54,473 bases of DNA from an uncultured Bacteroidota bacterium (GTDB lineage Bacteria; Bacteroidota; Bacteroidia; UBA4408): the NCBI GenBank assembly GCA_903831265.1, contig CAIKXD010000328.1:1-54473 (forward strand), given 5' to 3'. Below, piece after piece: positions 45,413 through 54,473 of this stretch (the stretch's first letter is position 1; each line of letters starts with the position of its first letter). Position numbers and translations under genes: made by a program. Below the pieces are notes generated by a model. The model was given only the letters and a program-made list of their open reading frames with translations. It searched no databases and was not told where the DNA came from.

Positions 45413-46755
45413 GGTAGTGTTCAAAAAAGTGTGTATTTCAATGAAACGATTTAATAATTTTCTTTTGAAGGAAGCCTAGTTTAATAAACTAAGGCTTCGC
45501 TTCTCAAGATGTTTTTCCTTTTGCAAATATATTCATTTTTAAAATAATTTAGTTTCATAAATAAATTGGTAAATTGGCTTATTGTATTCAGTTCTTCTTG
45601 AAGCTACACTTGCTATTAAGAACACAACAGATTCTGGGCTAGGCATTGCACTTCTCATCCTTAATGTTCTTTTATAATTTCTATTCAACCTTTCTATCCA
45701 GTTTGTTGTGTAAATCATTCTTCTTATTTCATGATGATAATTAAAGTAGTTAAAGTAGAGTTTATACCGCGGTTCTAAATAGATTTTTAAACTTGGATAT
45801 TTTTTCATCCATTTTTGCACAAACATTGTAAATCTATTATGTCCTATTTCTGGTGTGTCACTCGGGTTGCTTGGATCAAATACGACTCTTAGCTCCTGGG
45901 CTATTTGCTCTTTGTCTGCTGGCTTCACTTTTGAGAGAATATTTCTAGTTAAATGAACTGTACAAAGTTGTACTGTAGCCATAGGAAAGACTTCAGCAAT
46001 TACATTTTCTATGCCCTTTAAACCATCGCAAACAACCAAGTTTACAGTCTCTAAGCCTCTCTTTCTTAGTGCTTCAAAGGCATCTCTCCAATTTGAAGAG
46101 CCTTCATTTGGGTGATTTACAATTGCTAATACTTCACGAGTTCTATCCTCTTTTACAGCTAAAATTGTATAATAGGCTTCGCTACTTACTTCATCTATTC
46201 TCCTGGTATGCCAATAAGTTGCATCTATATAAATTATTGGATACCGCTTTTCCAAGTCTCTTTCTAGCCAGCTATTAATATCAGATCTTGCCGTGCTCAT
46301 CATGTTGCTGATTGATGATTTGCTATAATGATGACCGTATATTTTATCAAACAAACCACCTATTTGCTCTGTTGTGAGCCCCGAAGAGTATAACTCATAG
46401 GCCAATGTTTTAACCTCTTCGTTTTGATCTTTTATTAATGCTAAAATTAATGGGTAAAAATTATGATGTCGACTTCTTGGTATAACTAATTCTAGTTTAC
46501 CGCCATGTCCTAATACGCTGCTGTAGCGATAACCATTTGCCACATCTGAGTTTAAATTATTAAATTCATCACGTTCTGAACGCATTATACTTTCTAAGGA
46601 AAGTTTTAATAATTCCTGATAGCCATTTTTTCCATTTGCTATCTCGTCTAAAATTTCTGTAATTTGTGTTTGTGTAAAGTTCATATTTTTCAATTTTTGG
46701 GGTTCAATACAAAAATCGTCTTTTTTGAGCTTTACACACTTTTTTGTACAGTATC
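45413..46755 (-). mobile_element. IS256-family insertion sequence, complete (1343 bp)
   Basis: Left end GGTAGTGTTCAAAAAAGTGT and right end, read inwards, GATACTGTACAAAAAAGTGT match at 20 of 23 positions over the first 23 bases. Both ends are flanked by perfect 8-bp direct repeats. It holds one transposase gene. Perfect duplications argue for a recent or at least undecayed insertion. Confidence 0.93.
45539..46684 (-). CDS. IS256-family transposase (MULE/DDE type)
   Basis: 381 residues from ATG 46684 (MNFTQTQITEILDEI); the track's TTG at 46693 adds three residues and is less likely. The DDE triad is visible: IIYIDATYWHTRR, VVCDGLKGIENVI and TTNWIERLNRNYKR, with the C/H region MATVQLCTVHLTRNILS typical of the family. 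The IS256 length is slightly shorter than the usual 390-410. The gene is intact. Confidence 0.95.
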   Translation of the reverse strand: MNFTQTQITEILDEIANGKNGYQELLKLSLESIMRSERDEFNNLNSDVANGYRYSSVLGHGGKLELVIPRSRHHNFYPLILALIKDQNEEVKTLAYELYSSGLTTEQIGGLFDKIYGHHYSKSSISNMMSTARSDINSWLERDLEKRYPIIYIDATYWHTRRIDEVSSEAYYTILAVKEDRTREVLAIVNHPNEGSSNWRDAFEALRKRGLETVNLVVCDGLKGIENVIAEVFPMATVQLCTVHLTRNILSKVKPADKEQIAQELRVVFDPSNPSDTPEIGHNRFTMFVQKWMKKYPSLKIYLEPRYKLYFNYFNYHHEIRRMIYTTNWIERLNRNYKRTLRMRSAMPSPESVVFLIASVASRRTEYNKPIYQFIYETKLF

Positions 46756-46763
46756 TTAAAGAA
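46756..46763. repeat. Right target-site duplication TTAAAGAA
   Basis: Direct repeat of 45405-45412, immediately outside the right terminal inverted repeat. Confidence 0.9.
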
Positions 46764-46882
46764 ATTCAAAGCACCAATCTTATTACACATTTATTTGTTT
46801 GGCCTTTCACCAAAGAAGGAAGAGCACTTGCAACAACGATTACAAATGCTACTTCCTTAAAATTATTGATAAAATAAAATAC

Positions 46883-49800
46883 CTATTTTCCTTTCCAATT
46901 TGGCAATCTGCCGGGGGTGTAGGGTGCATTATTTTGTTCTAAAGTGGCTTCCACTTTTTTAATGGAGTCATCAACTTCTTTAATAGAAATTAAAATTGCA
47001 CTAAATTGTGATGCAGCTATTTCATAACTTTTCATGAAGGTTTGTGTTGGCGCTGCGCTTACATTCCAAAGTGTATATTCCATGCTGCCAACACGTCCGT
47101 TAATTGATGGAATTGTTTCAAATTCGCGATTTGCTAGTGTGCCATCTCCATTCATCTCAGTATTAATGTCAACTAATTTTTTATCAATTGCCAATAGCGC
47201 TGCAGGTAAGTTTTCTAATTTTTGTGGTGCTTCATTCACCGCTGATTTAATATATTTCATTTTATTACTTAGCTCTGCTCTGTAGCTATCAGCTGCGCCA
47301 ACTGCTCTTCTTAGCTCACTTATTTTTTTGCAAAATTCGGTGAGTTGTTTTTTTTCTGATTGAGCTATTAGATCGGCATTCAATAATTTAGTATTAAACG
47401 AAACCGGTGGAACAATTTCAGTAATTATACCATCTTCAAATTTACTTAAAGAAACTTTATAAGCACCTGGCATGGCTAAATATCCGTTTTCTAATTGATC
47501 ATATGGATTGCTTGGATCTGGTGTATGGAAACTTATCGGTCCTGCTGAAGCATATCTTAAATCCCACACAATTCTGTTTAAACCTTTCTTGGCTCCTGTC
47601 TTTAATTTTCGAACTGCAGCACCACTTTCATCAGTAATTGTAAATATTAAATAGGGTTCTGCTTGCGTATCTTCCATCCTTAAACTATCAATACTTGGAT
47701 AAAAAACAGAAGCACCTTTTTTTATTTTTTCTTTTTCTGCAGCCTGACGTTTTTCTTTGATTGTTTTAATATCATGTTTTAAGTAATAGGTAAAAACTGC
47801 ACCTATAGCAGGGTTAGGTGTAGCAAAAAAACTTTCGCCCTGAAACCCTTTTAAAGGGCCACCCCACTTGCGCCATTCGTTGTACATTAATGCATCTTTT
47901 ACTGGTAATATCAAGGCTTCCTTTTGAAATGCTTCTGCGCTGATGTTTCTTAAAGCACTATAATCACCTAAAATGTAAAAACCTCTTCCAAAAGTGGCTA
48001 CAACTAAATCATTTTCTCTTTTTTGAATAGCAATATCTCTAATAGCAGTAGTAGGTAAACCACCTTTTAATTGTATCCATTGATTGCCTCCATCAAGGGT
48101 AAAAAACAACCCAAATTCAGTACCTGCAAATAATAAATTACGATTAATATGATCTTCTTCTAAGCTATATACACTGCCTCTTACAGGTAAATCACCATGT
48201 TTAGGAAGCCATGTTTTTCCACCATCAACACTTTTAAAAATATAAGGTTTAAAATCGCCATAACGATGATGGTTAAAGGCCGCATAAAAAACATTTTTAT
48301 CATGCTTTGATGCAATAATTTGATTCACATAAGTGTTTTTAGGAGCACCAGGAATATTGTCAATTTTTGTCCAAGTTTTTCCACCATCATTGGTAACATG
48401 TATTAAGCCATCATCTGTTCCAACCACTAAAGTATTTTCATCAAAATAACTTTCGGCCACGGTAACTAACTGTCCATAAAAATCTGTTGATTGATTTTTT
48501 GCAACGGCATCAACACTCCAAACTTTACCCATCATTGGTAATTTATTTCTATCTAATTGACGGGAGAGATCTTCGCTAATGCAAGTCCAAGAATTACCTT
48601 TGTCATCGCTTTTAAATAATTTATTGGCCCCAAAATAAATACGTGTATGCTTGTGCGATGATACTAATAAAGGGCTGTCCCAATTCCAACGATAGGCCTT
48701 TTCATTGGCGCCTTCAATTGGTTTTATATCCATCAATTCACCAGTTTTTTTATCAAATCTACCCAAACCTCCATATTGCGATTGACAATAAACAGTGTTT
48801 GGATCTTCAGGATCTACTTGCGATTCAAAGCCATCGCCTTCTTGTGTAAAAAACCAATCAGCATTTGTTATACCGTTAGCATTAATTGTTCTCGAAGGTC
48901 CGCCAAGTGAATTGTTATCTTGTGTACCTCCATACACATTGTAAAATGGCATCGCATTATCAACGGCAACTTTGTAAAACTGTGTAATGGGTAAATTGGC
49001 TTTAAATTCCCAATTGTCGCCAAAGTCATAGGTTTCGTATACACCGCCATCGCAGCCAGTAAGCAAATGTTCTGTATCAATTGGATCTATCCATAGGGCG
49101 TGATTATCTACATGCTTATATTTCTCTCCAATTTTATTAAATGTTTTACCGCCATCCTTTGATACCATTACCCAAAAGTCAACGTAAAAAACTTTATTCA
49201 CCTCTTTGGGATCGCAAAATATTTCACCATAATAATTGCCAGCAGTATTATTGTCGCACATTTTTGTCCAGCTAGAACCTCTATCTGTGCTGCGAAAAAC
49301 ACCTCCACTTTTTCCACTTGCCTCAATAATCGCATAAACGTAATCAGGATTGGCAGGGGAAATGCTAATTCCAATTCTTCCCTTATCGCCTGCAGGAAGT
49401 CCGTTAGATAGGGTGTCCCAAGTTAAACCACCATCATTACTTTTGTATAAATTTGATTCAGGTCCTCCACTAATGTAAGAGTATCCTTGTCGAAATCTTT
49501 GATGCGCCGAAGCATACAAAATATTACTGTAGCGCGGATCAATATGTATTTCATTAAAGCCTGTATACTCACTTACAGTTAATATTTTTTTCCACGATTG
49601 GCCACCATCTGTTGTTTTGTAAATACCTCTATCACCACCTTTGCTCCATAATGGGCCATAGGCAGCCACATAAACAATATCAGAATTTTTTGGATCTACT
49701 TTTATCATGCCGGTATGTTCAGAATTCTTAAGTCCCATGTTTTTCCATGATTTTCCACCATCTGTCGATTTGTAAACTCCATCTCCATAGGAAGCACTTC

Positions 49801-50170
49801 TTTGATTATTATTTTCACCGGAACCAACCCAAATTACATTAGTATTATTGGGGTCGTAAACTACACAGCCAATTGAAAAGGAACCTTCACTCTCAAAAAC
49901 AGGGTCATAGGTAATTCCCCCATTTACAGTTTTCCAAACACCTCCTGCAGCGGCAGCCACAAAATATTCTTTTGAGTTGTTCGGATTTACAGCTAAATCT
50001 ACTACTCTTCCCGAAGTTAAAGCAGGACCTATACTTCTAAATTTTAAACCATTAAAAGTTTCCGATTTTAATAAATTATTTTTATTGTTAATGCTAACTG
50101 CCTTGGTTTGAGCCTTTGTTGCAGCTACTTGAAATAAAAATAAAAATAAAAAAGAGGCAATATTTTTCAT
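46883..50170 (-). CDS. Secreted sortilin/VPS10-type BNR-repeat protein
   Basis: 1095 residues with a signal peptide (ending VAATKA, then Q). At least nine Asp-box (S/T-x-D-x-G-x-x-W) motifs such as STDGGKSWKNMG, TTDGGQSWKKIL, SNDGGLTWDTL and SVDGGKTWLPK mark a ten-bladed or twin seven-bladed propeller of the VPS10/glycosyl-hydrolase-like type. The C-terminal 300 residues are helical with no clear domain. Such proteins are exported and abundant in Bacteroidota; enzymatic activity is not proven, and no T9SS sorting domain is evident. It lies 5 nt past the end of the split gene on the opposite strand. Confidence 0.85.
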   Translation of the reverse strand: MKNIASFLFLFLFQVAATKAQTKAVSINNKNNLLKSETFNGLKFRSIGPALTSGRVVDLAVNPNNSKEYFVAAAAGGVWKTVNGGITYDPVFESEGSFSIGCVVYDPNNTNVIWVGSGENNNQRSASYGDGVYKSTDGGKSWKNMGLKNSEHTGMIKVDPKNSDIVYVAAYGPLWSKGGDRGIYKTTDGGQSWKKILTVSEYTGFNEIHIDPRYSNILYASAHQRFRQGYSYISGGPESNLYKSNDGGLTWDTLSNGLPAGDKGRIGISISPANPDYVYAIIEASGKSGGVFRSTDRGSSWTKMCDNNTAGNYYGEIFCDPKEVNKVFYVDFWVMVSKDGGKTFNKIGEKYKHVDNHALWIDPIDTEHLLTGCDGGVYETYDFGDNWEFKANLPITQFYKVAVDNAMPFYNVYGGTQDNNSLGGPSRTINANGITNADWFFTQEGDGFESQVDPEDPNTVYCQSQYGGLGRFDKKTGELMDIKPIEGANEKAYRWNWDSPLLVSSHKHTRIYFGANKLFKSDDKGNSWTCISEDLSRQLDRNKLPMMGKVWSVDAVAKNQSTDFYGQLVTVAESYFDENTLVVGTDDGLIHVTNDGGKTWTKIDNIPGAPKNTYVNQIIASKHDKNVFYAAFNHHRYGDFKPYIFKSVDGGKTWLPKHGDLPVRGSVYSLEEDHINRNLLFAGTEFGLFFTLDGGNQWIQLKGGLPTTAIRDIAIQKRENDLVVATFGRGFYILGDYSALRNISAEAFQKEALILPVKDALMYNEWRKWGGPLKGFQGESFFATPNPAIGAVFTYYLKHDIKTIKEKRQAAEKEKIKKGASVFYPSIDSLRMEDTQAEPYLIFTITDESGAAVRKLKTGAKKGLNRIVWDLRYASAGPISFHTPDPSNPYDQLENGYLAMPGAYKVSLSKFEDGIITEIVPPVSFNTKLLNADLIAQSEKKQLTEFCKKISELRRAVGAADSYRAELSNKMKYIKSAVNEAPQKLENLPAALLAIDKKLVDINTEMNGDGTLANREFETIPSINGRVGSMEYTLWNVSAAPTQTFMKSYEIAASQFSAILISIKEVDDSIKKVEATLEQNNAPYTPGRLPNWKGK

Positions 50171-50316
50171 TTGTTTTGCTTGTTTTGAAGTTGTTTAGAG
50201 CGTGAATTAAATTGATTTGTGTATGTTAATTATGTTGCAAAGTCAATGATAGTTAGTCTTGTAGCTTATTATTTATATAATTTTTATAGCCGCTATCAAA
50301 GTTGCCGAATTAGGTG

Positions 50317-53300
50317 TTAGTTGAGTATTATTAATCTGTCAATTGTTTCTCCATTAATATTTATCCTAGTTAAATAAATGCCTTTTGCATGGCCTTGTAA
50401 ATCAATAGAAAAATTATTCCTAGTGCTCTTTAACTGTTCGCTGTAAATATTGTCGCCAATATAATTAAAGACTTCAATTTTAATTTCTTTTTCAGCTACA
50501 TTAAAATTAGGCAGTTGAATATTTACAAGTCCATTGGTAGGGTTTGGAAAAAAGCTTAGATTGTTAAGCAAGGTATTACTTGTTGATGCTACCGAACATG
50601 GAAAAATAAATTCTGAACCTGGTGATCCTTCTGGGCAGCCGTTCTGCCAATTACTGCCATCACAAAGGTTGCCATTCGCGTTCACTAATTCAAGGGTAAA
50701 TCCATTGCCATTAGCACCTTGAGGCCATGGGAATAAATTCTCATAAATTACAGATTGATATAATCTTCCTGTAGCATCAAATAGTCTAATAGCATCACCA
50801 TTGCTACTTAATCCAAAGTTAAATTGGCCAACAAAATTTGTAACCGATGGAAATCTATTGGTGAAAAGTAGGGAGTCAAATAAAATTACAAGTCTTCCAG
50901 ATGGCGGTAAAACAGTGTTTAATGGGATATTAAAATTGTGCGTGTCATCGTCATCTCTAAATTTCCAGTTAGAAATATCAATAGCATTAGAGGAAATATT
51001 ATGTAATTCTACCCAATCTCCTGCATTAGCAGTTAAAGATGACTTATAGTTTATTTCACTAAAAATAATATCTTCGGTACAAGCGCTATAAGGGCCTCCT
51101 GGCGAACCTCCAATGCATCCTGCAAACCAACTTGAAGATAAATTAGGGTCAAGCGTATCATTAATTAATTCTAATGTTCTGCCATATCCATCTGGAGCTT
51201 CTGGCCAAGGTATGCTGTCGAAATATTGCATACTTAGTATAGGTAAATTATTGTTATCAGATAAAGTAAGTAATTCGCCCGAGTTGCTAAAGCCAAACCC
51301 CAGTGGCCCATATGCACTGATTTGAGGAAATTGAGAGTGAAATAATGATGTATCTTCAACTAAAACAAGATATTCACCTGCAGATATGGTGGTGTTCGGT
51401 GGAAATATATAATCATTAAATAATGTACTATCAGTAAAATGCCAGCCTGAAATATTTAACGGGCTGTTACCATAGTTATGAAACTCTATCCAATTACTTG
51501 AATTTCTTGTGCTGTCTGAATTGTAATTTACTTCAGATATGGCAATGTTTCCAAATACGCTGCTTGGTGTAAATACAGCTTTGAACAAAGTGGATGTATT
51601 GATATTCAATACAACTGAAATGTTGGTGTCAATCATGTTAAATATGGCATTGGTGTCCCAATAAGCGAATTCATATCCAATATTTGGAATGGCAGTAATT
51701 TCTACTGGATTGCCATTAAAATATACGCCAGTCCAAGGTAAAGTGGTAGGAATAATAGTACTTATTTTTATTTTGCCAGCACCTGCGGGATATACATCAA
51801 GCGTTACATCAACCTGCGAGGTGAGCGAGAAATTGCTTTGAATGTGATTTCTAACTTGCTCCGTTCTTACAGAGAGTTCCGATAAAAAAGTTTGGTGATT
51901 ATTAATGAAGGAGCTCATTTGACCATTGATATTGTTCGGATCGCCCCAACGTGCATATTCTTTTGGCATTTCAATTACTGTTTGATTGAAAAAGCTATTA
52001 GCAACTGCAGAAAGTCTATCGTATTTATAGGTAGTATTCATCAAATCGGCATACCTGTTGATGAAATAATTTTTAAATTTTGGATTTTGAATACTTTGTA
52101 AAAATACATTAATGAAAGGATTGTTTGGGTCTGCTCCTAATACATAGGCAATATGATCATCGTAAGCAGTTGAAAATCCTAATGGGCCTAACGACCCTTC
52201 TAAATCAATCAAACAAAATCTCCATCTAAAATCACTTATATTAGATCTATATATTTTTATATTATTTCCAGGCCAATCAACATTTCCAGCCCATGTTTCT
52301 GCAATAATATAATCGTTATAGCATTTCATATCAAAATAATGATCTGCATCATTCCAATAACTAGTATCATTAGGATTTAAATTATTAAATGCATCATAAG
52401 TTGTGTAAAATGAATCAACTGAACCCTCAACTGCTCTTAGCACGTAGCCCTGCCATGCACTTAGTGATAACAAATCAAGAGAGTCTCCATCGGCATTTTC
52501 TATTTCTTCAAAATACTCCGTATCAAATTTTTCTCTTAATTCATATAAACCAAAGTAAGCACCATTGATATAAACACTAATGGGCCTCCATGCCGAATAG
52601 TAATTGTTTGTTTCGGCTGCCATTCCCTCCAAATGTGCAGCATCTTTATAGGGTAAGGTTAAATAATAATTACTGCCATTGCGTAAATAAAGCTTACTGT
52701 ATTTTGTTCTGAAAGGCCTATTAGGTATTACTTGATAATTGATTGGACCTTCTCCCAAAACTGGATCATCTAGTTCAACTCTAAAAGAATGCTGAGGATG
52801 GGAGCGACTACCGCCTAATCCACCGTCAACCTGAATGCCTGCATGTTGAGAGAAAATAAGTTGTTGAGTAGTATCAAAGTACTCTACATAAGCTGCTTTT
52901 TCCCAATCAAATTGCCAATTAGAAAAAATTCCATTTGGGCCATAAAGGTTTTCTTGATCTGTAACTACAGATAAAATGGGTGTTACATGACTTATTCCAA
53001 AAAGATAACTTGAAACCGCTGTAGTACTTGGCAATTCATTAAGAGAAAATGCTTTTGCTTTTAAAACACTCGAGTAAAAAACTTGAATTGGATTGCCGTT
53101 ATACAGTGTTGAGTTAGAGTCAGGATCATCGCCATTTAAAGTATATCTTATTAAGCTTCCCGGTCCATTAGGGTTGCTTAAATTTACTGTTATTGAAGCG
53201 TTATAAATGCCAGAAGGAACTGAAATTGTGGGTGGCAAAAGATATGAATTATAGGGCTGCGATAAATTGTTTGTGTTTGCAGGAGTTCCTGTCGAAAATA

Positions 53301-54297
53301 AAACAATGTTAGCCGATGCATCCGGAAAAGATCCTGTGCTATTATCTACTTGTGCGCAATTAACAAACAAAGAGCTTACTAATTGTTGCGCAGGAGAGTA
53401 TAAATAAACTGTTTCTCCATTGGAGTCAATTTTAAAATTAGTATGTAATCTTAAATTTGTGTCAACAATTTCAAACGCACTAGTAACCTCAGTATGCGAC
53501 ACTATTTTCATTGAGAAATCGATATAATCATAAAAAGTATTAGGATCGGTTGAGGCAACATCAAAAGCAATACTATTGATAGGTCCTGCTGAAAGTCCTG
53601 CAGCTAATAATTCTGATGCTGGAAAAATCATTTGATTTTTGGCAGCCCAATACCAATTTCCATAAGGAGCCGGATAATCATATGGTGAGTTTTGTTGTGT
53701 CGAACTTCCTATGGTTGTTGTATTAAATTTAATATTCGGTCTAAGGGTTGATTTTGTGCCATAGCCAATTTGACAAATGTTTGGACTGCCGTCCTGAAAA
53801 TTATAAACGGTAGAATAGTAAGGTGTATTACTTTGATTAAAAATCGAATTGGAAGTATATCCTGCAGAACTGTATGAACAGGTATTTAAAAGTATGCTCG
53901 ATACTCCATCCCAAATAAATGGGGTGGATAAAGTATGACTGTTCCATCCTACGGTTGGATTGTAATTTATTTGATTAAGCACATTTACAAAACCTGAAAT
54001 TGGTTTTCTGTTTTTATCACTACAAAATATAACTTTGTATTCGCCTGGCAGCATAATAATGTTTGGAAGTGTCCATTTGTTGGGGATCGCTGGATCATCG
54101 GTCAAAGAATAATTGTAGAGTTCAACGGTGTCTATTCCGCTGTTGTATAACTCAATCCAATCAGGAAAATCTCCATCTTCATCAACAATAGTTGAATAGT
54201 TTTTATTAGAGCCCTCATTAATAGAAAGTTGACCAAACGCAGTTGGAATTGAATAAAATAAAACAAGTAAAAGTATTTGAATGACTTGAGCACGCAT
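50317..54297 (-). CDS. Large CotH-kinase/lamin-tail protein with T9SS type A sorting domain
   Basis: 1326 residues. Signal peptide (ending PTAFG, then Q). First lamin-tail (LTD) domain at about 25-105 (DEDGDFPDWIELYNSG). A chitobiase-C-like domain at about 370-445 (SLIRYTLNGDDPDSNSTLY). CotH kinase-like domain at about 455-800: ELREKFDTEYFEEIENADG, ETWAGNVDWPGNNIKIYRS and RWRFCLIDLEGSLG. Two more LTDs follow at about 930-1060 and 1085-1210 (SNWIEFHNYG, GDWVELHNIS). The last 80 residues are a T9SS type A domain (LSFFPNPTNGLVNIQLP to GIYLTRININGE). CotH proteins phosphorylate spore-coat proteins in spore formers; here the role is on the cell surface and its target is unknown. Confidence 0.9.
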   Translation of the reverse strand: MRAQVIQILLLVLFYSIPTAFGQLSINEGSNKNYSTIVDEDGDFPDWIELYNSGIDTVELYNYSLTDDPAIPNKWTLPNIIMLPGEYKVIFCSDKNRKPISGFVNVLNQINYNPTVGWNSHTLSTPFIWDGVSSILLNTCSYSSAGYTSNSIFNQSNTPYYSTVYNFQDGSPNICQIGYGTKSTLRPNIKFNTTTIGSSTQQNSPYDYPAPYGNWYWAAKNQMIFPASELLAAGLSAGPINSIAFDVASTDPNTFYDYIDFSMKIVSHTEVTSAFEIVDTNLRLHTNFKIDSNGETVYLYSPAQQLVSSLFVNCAQVDNSTGSFPDASANIVLFSTGTPANTNNLSQPYNSYLLPPTISVPSGIYNASITVNLSNPNGPGSLIRYTLNGDDPDSNSTLYNGNPIQVFYSSVLKAKAFSLNELPSTTAVSSYLFGISHVTPILSVVTDQENLYGPNGIFSNWQFDWEKAAYVEYFDTTQQLIFSQHAGIQVDGGLGGSRSHPQHSFRVELDDPVLGEGPINYQVIPNRPFRTKYSKLYLRNGSNYYLTLPYKDAAHLEGMAAETNNYYSAWRPISVYINGAYFGLYELREKFDTEYFEEIENADGDSLDLLSLSAWQGYVLRAVEGSVDSFYTTYDAFNNLNPNDTSYWNDADHYFDMKCYNDYIIAETWAGNVDWPGNNIKIYRSNISDFRWRFCLIDLEGSLGPLGFSTAYDDHIAYVLGADPNNPFINVFLQSIQNPKFKNYFINRYADLMNTTYKYDRLSAVANSFFNQTVIEMPKEYARWGDPNNINGQMSSFINNHQTFLSELSVRTEQVRNHIQSNFSLTSQVDVTLDVYPAGAGKIKISTIIPTTLPWTGVYFNGNPVEITAIPNIGYEFAYWDTNAIFNMIDTNISVVLNINTSTLFKAVFTPSSVFGNIAISEVNYNSDSTRNSSNWIEFHNYGNSPLNISGWHFTDSTLFNDYIFPPNTTISAGEYLVLVEDTSLFHSQFPQISAYGPLGFGFSNSGELLTLSDNNNLPILSMQYFDSIPWPEAPDGYGRTLELINDTLDPNLSSSWFAGCIGGSPGGPYSACTEDIIFSEINYKSSLTANAGDWVELHNISSNAIDISNWKFRDDDDTHNFNIPLNTVLPPSGRLVILFDSLLFTNRFPSVTNFVGQFNFGLSSNGDAIRLFDATGRLYQSVIYENLFPWPQGANGNGFTLELVNANGNLCDGSNWQNGCPEGSPGSEFIFPCSVASTSNTLLNNLSFFPNPTNGLVNIQLPNFNVAEKEIKIEVFNYIGDNIYSEQLKSTRNNFSIDLQGHAKGIYLTRININGETIDRLIILN

Positions 54298-54410
54298 AAA
54301 ATCTGTATTGAATTAAGAGTATAAGAATAACTATTTTTTTTAATTCAACAAATTTGTGGTCTCAAATTACCCAAATTTGTTTCACAGCATTTGTCCCAAA
54401 CTTTTTTCCA

Positions 54411-54473
54411 ATAGGCATTTACCAATGTAAGATTTTAAATTATTGGAATAATTTATAAATCACATTGGTATAA
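54411..54473 (+). repeat. Modular hairpin repeat, copy D (right module, runs to window end)
   Basis: GGCATTTACCAATGT starts the copy. TACCAATGT (54420-54428) pairs with ACATTGGTA (54462-54470), and AAATTATT/AATAATTT form an inner stem. On the minus strand, downstream of this module, ACAAATTTGGGTAATT matches the sequence next to copy B. It lies upstream of the CotH gene. Confidence 0.65.

Larger units (their letters stand above)
45047..46877 (+). pseudogene. Small protein gene split by an IS256-type element
   Basis: The track ORF (45047-45454) runs into the element. Taking 45047-45412 and joining it to 46764-46877 (deleting the element and one copy of the TTAAAGAA duplication) gives one uninterrupted frame of 159 codons. 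The join reads ...LCLNSIKE then IQSTNLITHLFVWPFTKEGR, and ends LKLLIK at TAA 46875-46877. The intact product has no signal peptide; EHRNFGKTKQL resembles the acetyl-CoA loop of GNAT enzymes, a weak clue only. As it stands the protein is cut after 122 native residues, with 13 element-coded ones added, and is probably inactive. Confidence 0.88.

Noticed and set aside
45479-45510. Hairpin GAAGCCTAGTTTA/TAAACTAAGGCTTC as a terminator of the 45047 gene
   Set aside because: It lies inside the IS256 element, so it belongs to the element and not to the interrupted gene.

Overview
This is an AT-rich 54.5 kb chromosomal stretch from a member of the Bacteroidota. The lineage is shown by type IX secretion (T9SS) C-terminal sorting domains of type A and type B, by GEVED/PKD/CHU_C surface proteins, by TAnnTTTG-type -7 promoter boxes in front of many genes, and by family pairings usual in this phylum (mnmA plus lipoprotein, ruvX-def-TPR, truA-ABC exporter, fused alpha/beta 2-oxoacid dehydrogenase E1). 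The genus cannot be decided from the sequence alone. Most of the window is core housekeeping DNA. The accessory parts are two insertion sequences, a family of small hairpin repeats, one palindromic tandem array and a few secreted or phage-like genes.

Layout. 1-7.2 kb: the 5' part of malic enzyme, then a three-gene set (secreted YidD-like protein and two paralogous PGSG proteins), then a giant repeat surface protein on the other strand. 7.2-10.1 kb: lipoprotein, mnmA and a MORN protein in one operon. 10.2-15.6 kb, plus strand: a T9SS lamin-tail protein, upp, a membrane protein, prs (PRPP synthetase), rplY (L25), a c-type-cytochrome-like lipoprotein and a YceI protein. 15.65-16.03 kb: a palindromic tandem repeat array. 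16.2-23.1 kb, minus strand: fused 2-oxoacid dehydrogenase E1, rsmE and a 1225-residue NtrY-like histidine kinase; rsgA runs divergently. 24.4-25.8 kb: an IS110-family element with a structured non-coding leader (candidate bridge-RNA region). 26-34 kb, minus strand: secreted and membrane proteins, cdsA, DUF2007, LUD, a TPMT-like methyltransferase and rlmD. 33.9-40.9 kb, minus strand: an ORF6N/phospholipase-D-like protein, a TPR lipoprotein, def, ruvX, pyrG, an ABC exporter and truA. 41.2-44.9 kb, plus strand: an MbnP/MbnH-type copper-protein and di-haem-enzyme pair, a pentapeptide-repeat protein and a cyclophilin-FKBP fusion. 45.0-46.9 kb: a small gene split by an IS256-family element with intact 8-bp target duplications. 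46.9-54.3 kb, minus strand: a sortilin/BNR-repeat protein and a large CotH/lamin-tail T9SS protein.

The clearest new reading is at 45.0-46.9 kb. Removing the IS256-type element (45413-46755) and one copy of the 8-bp duplication rejoins an exact 159-codon frame. Other points of interest are four copies of a modular hairpin repeat (12.6, 14.6, 40.9 and 54.4 kb) whose stems differ in sequence but still pair, the hairpin array at 15.65-16.03 kb, the IS110 leader RNA candidate, the signal-peptide-bearing YidD gene with its two partners, and two in-frame palindromes inside the ORF6N gene. I found no tRNA, rRNA, CRISPR array or complete prophage. All domain assignments are by eye from conserved motifs; no database search was run.
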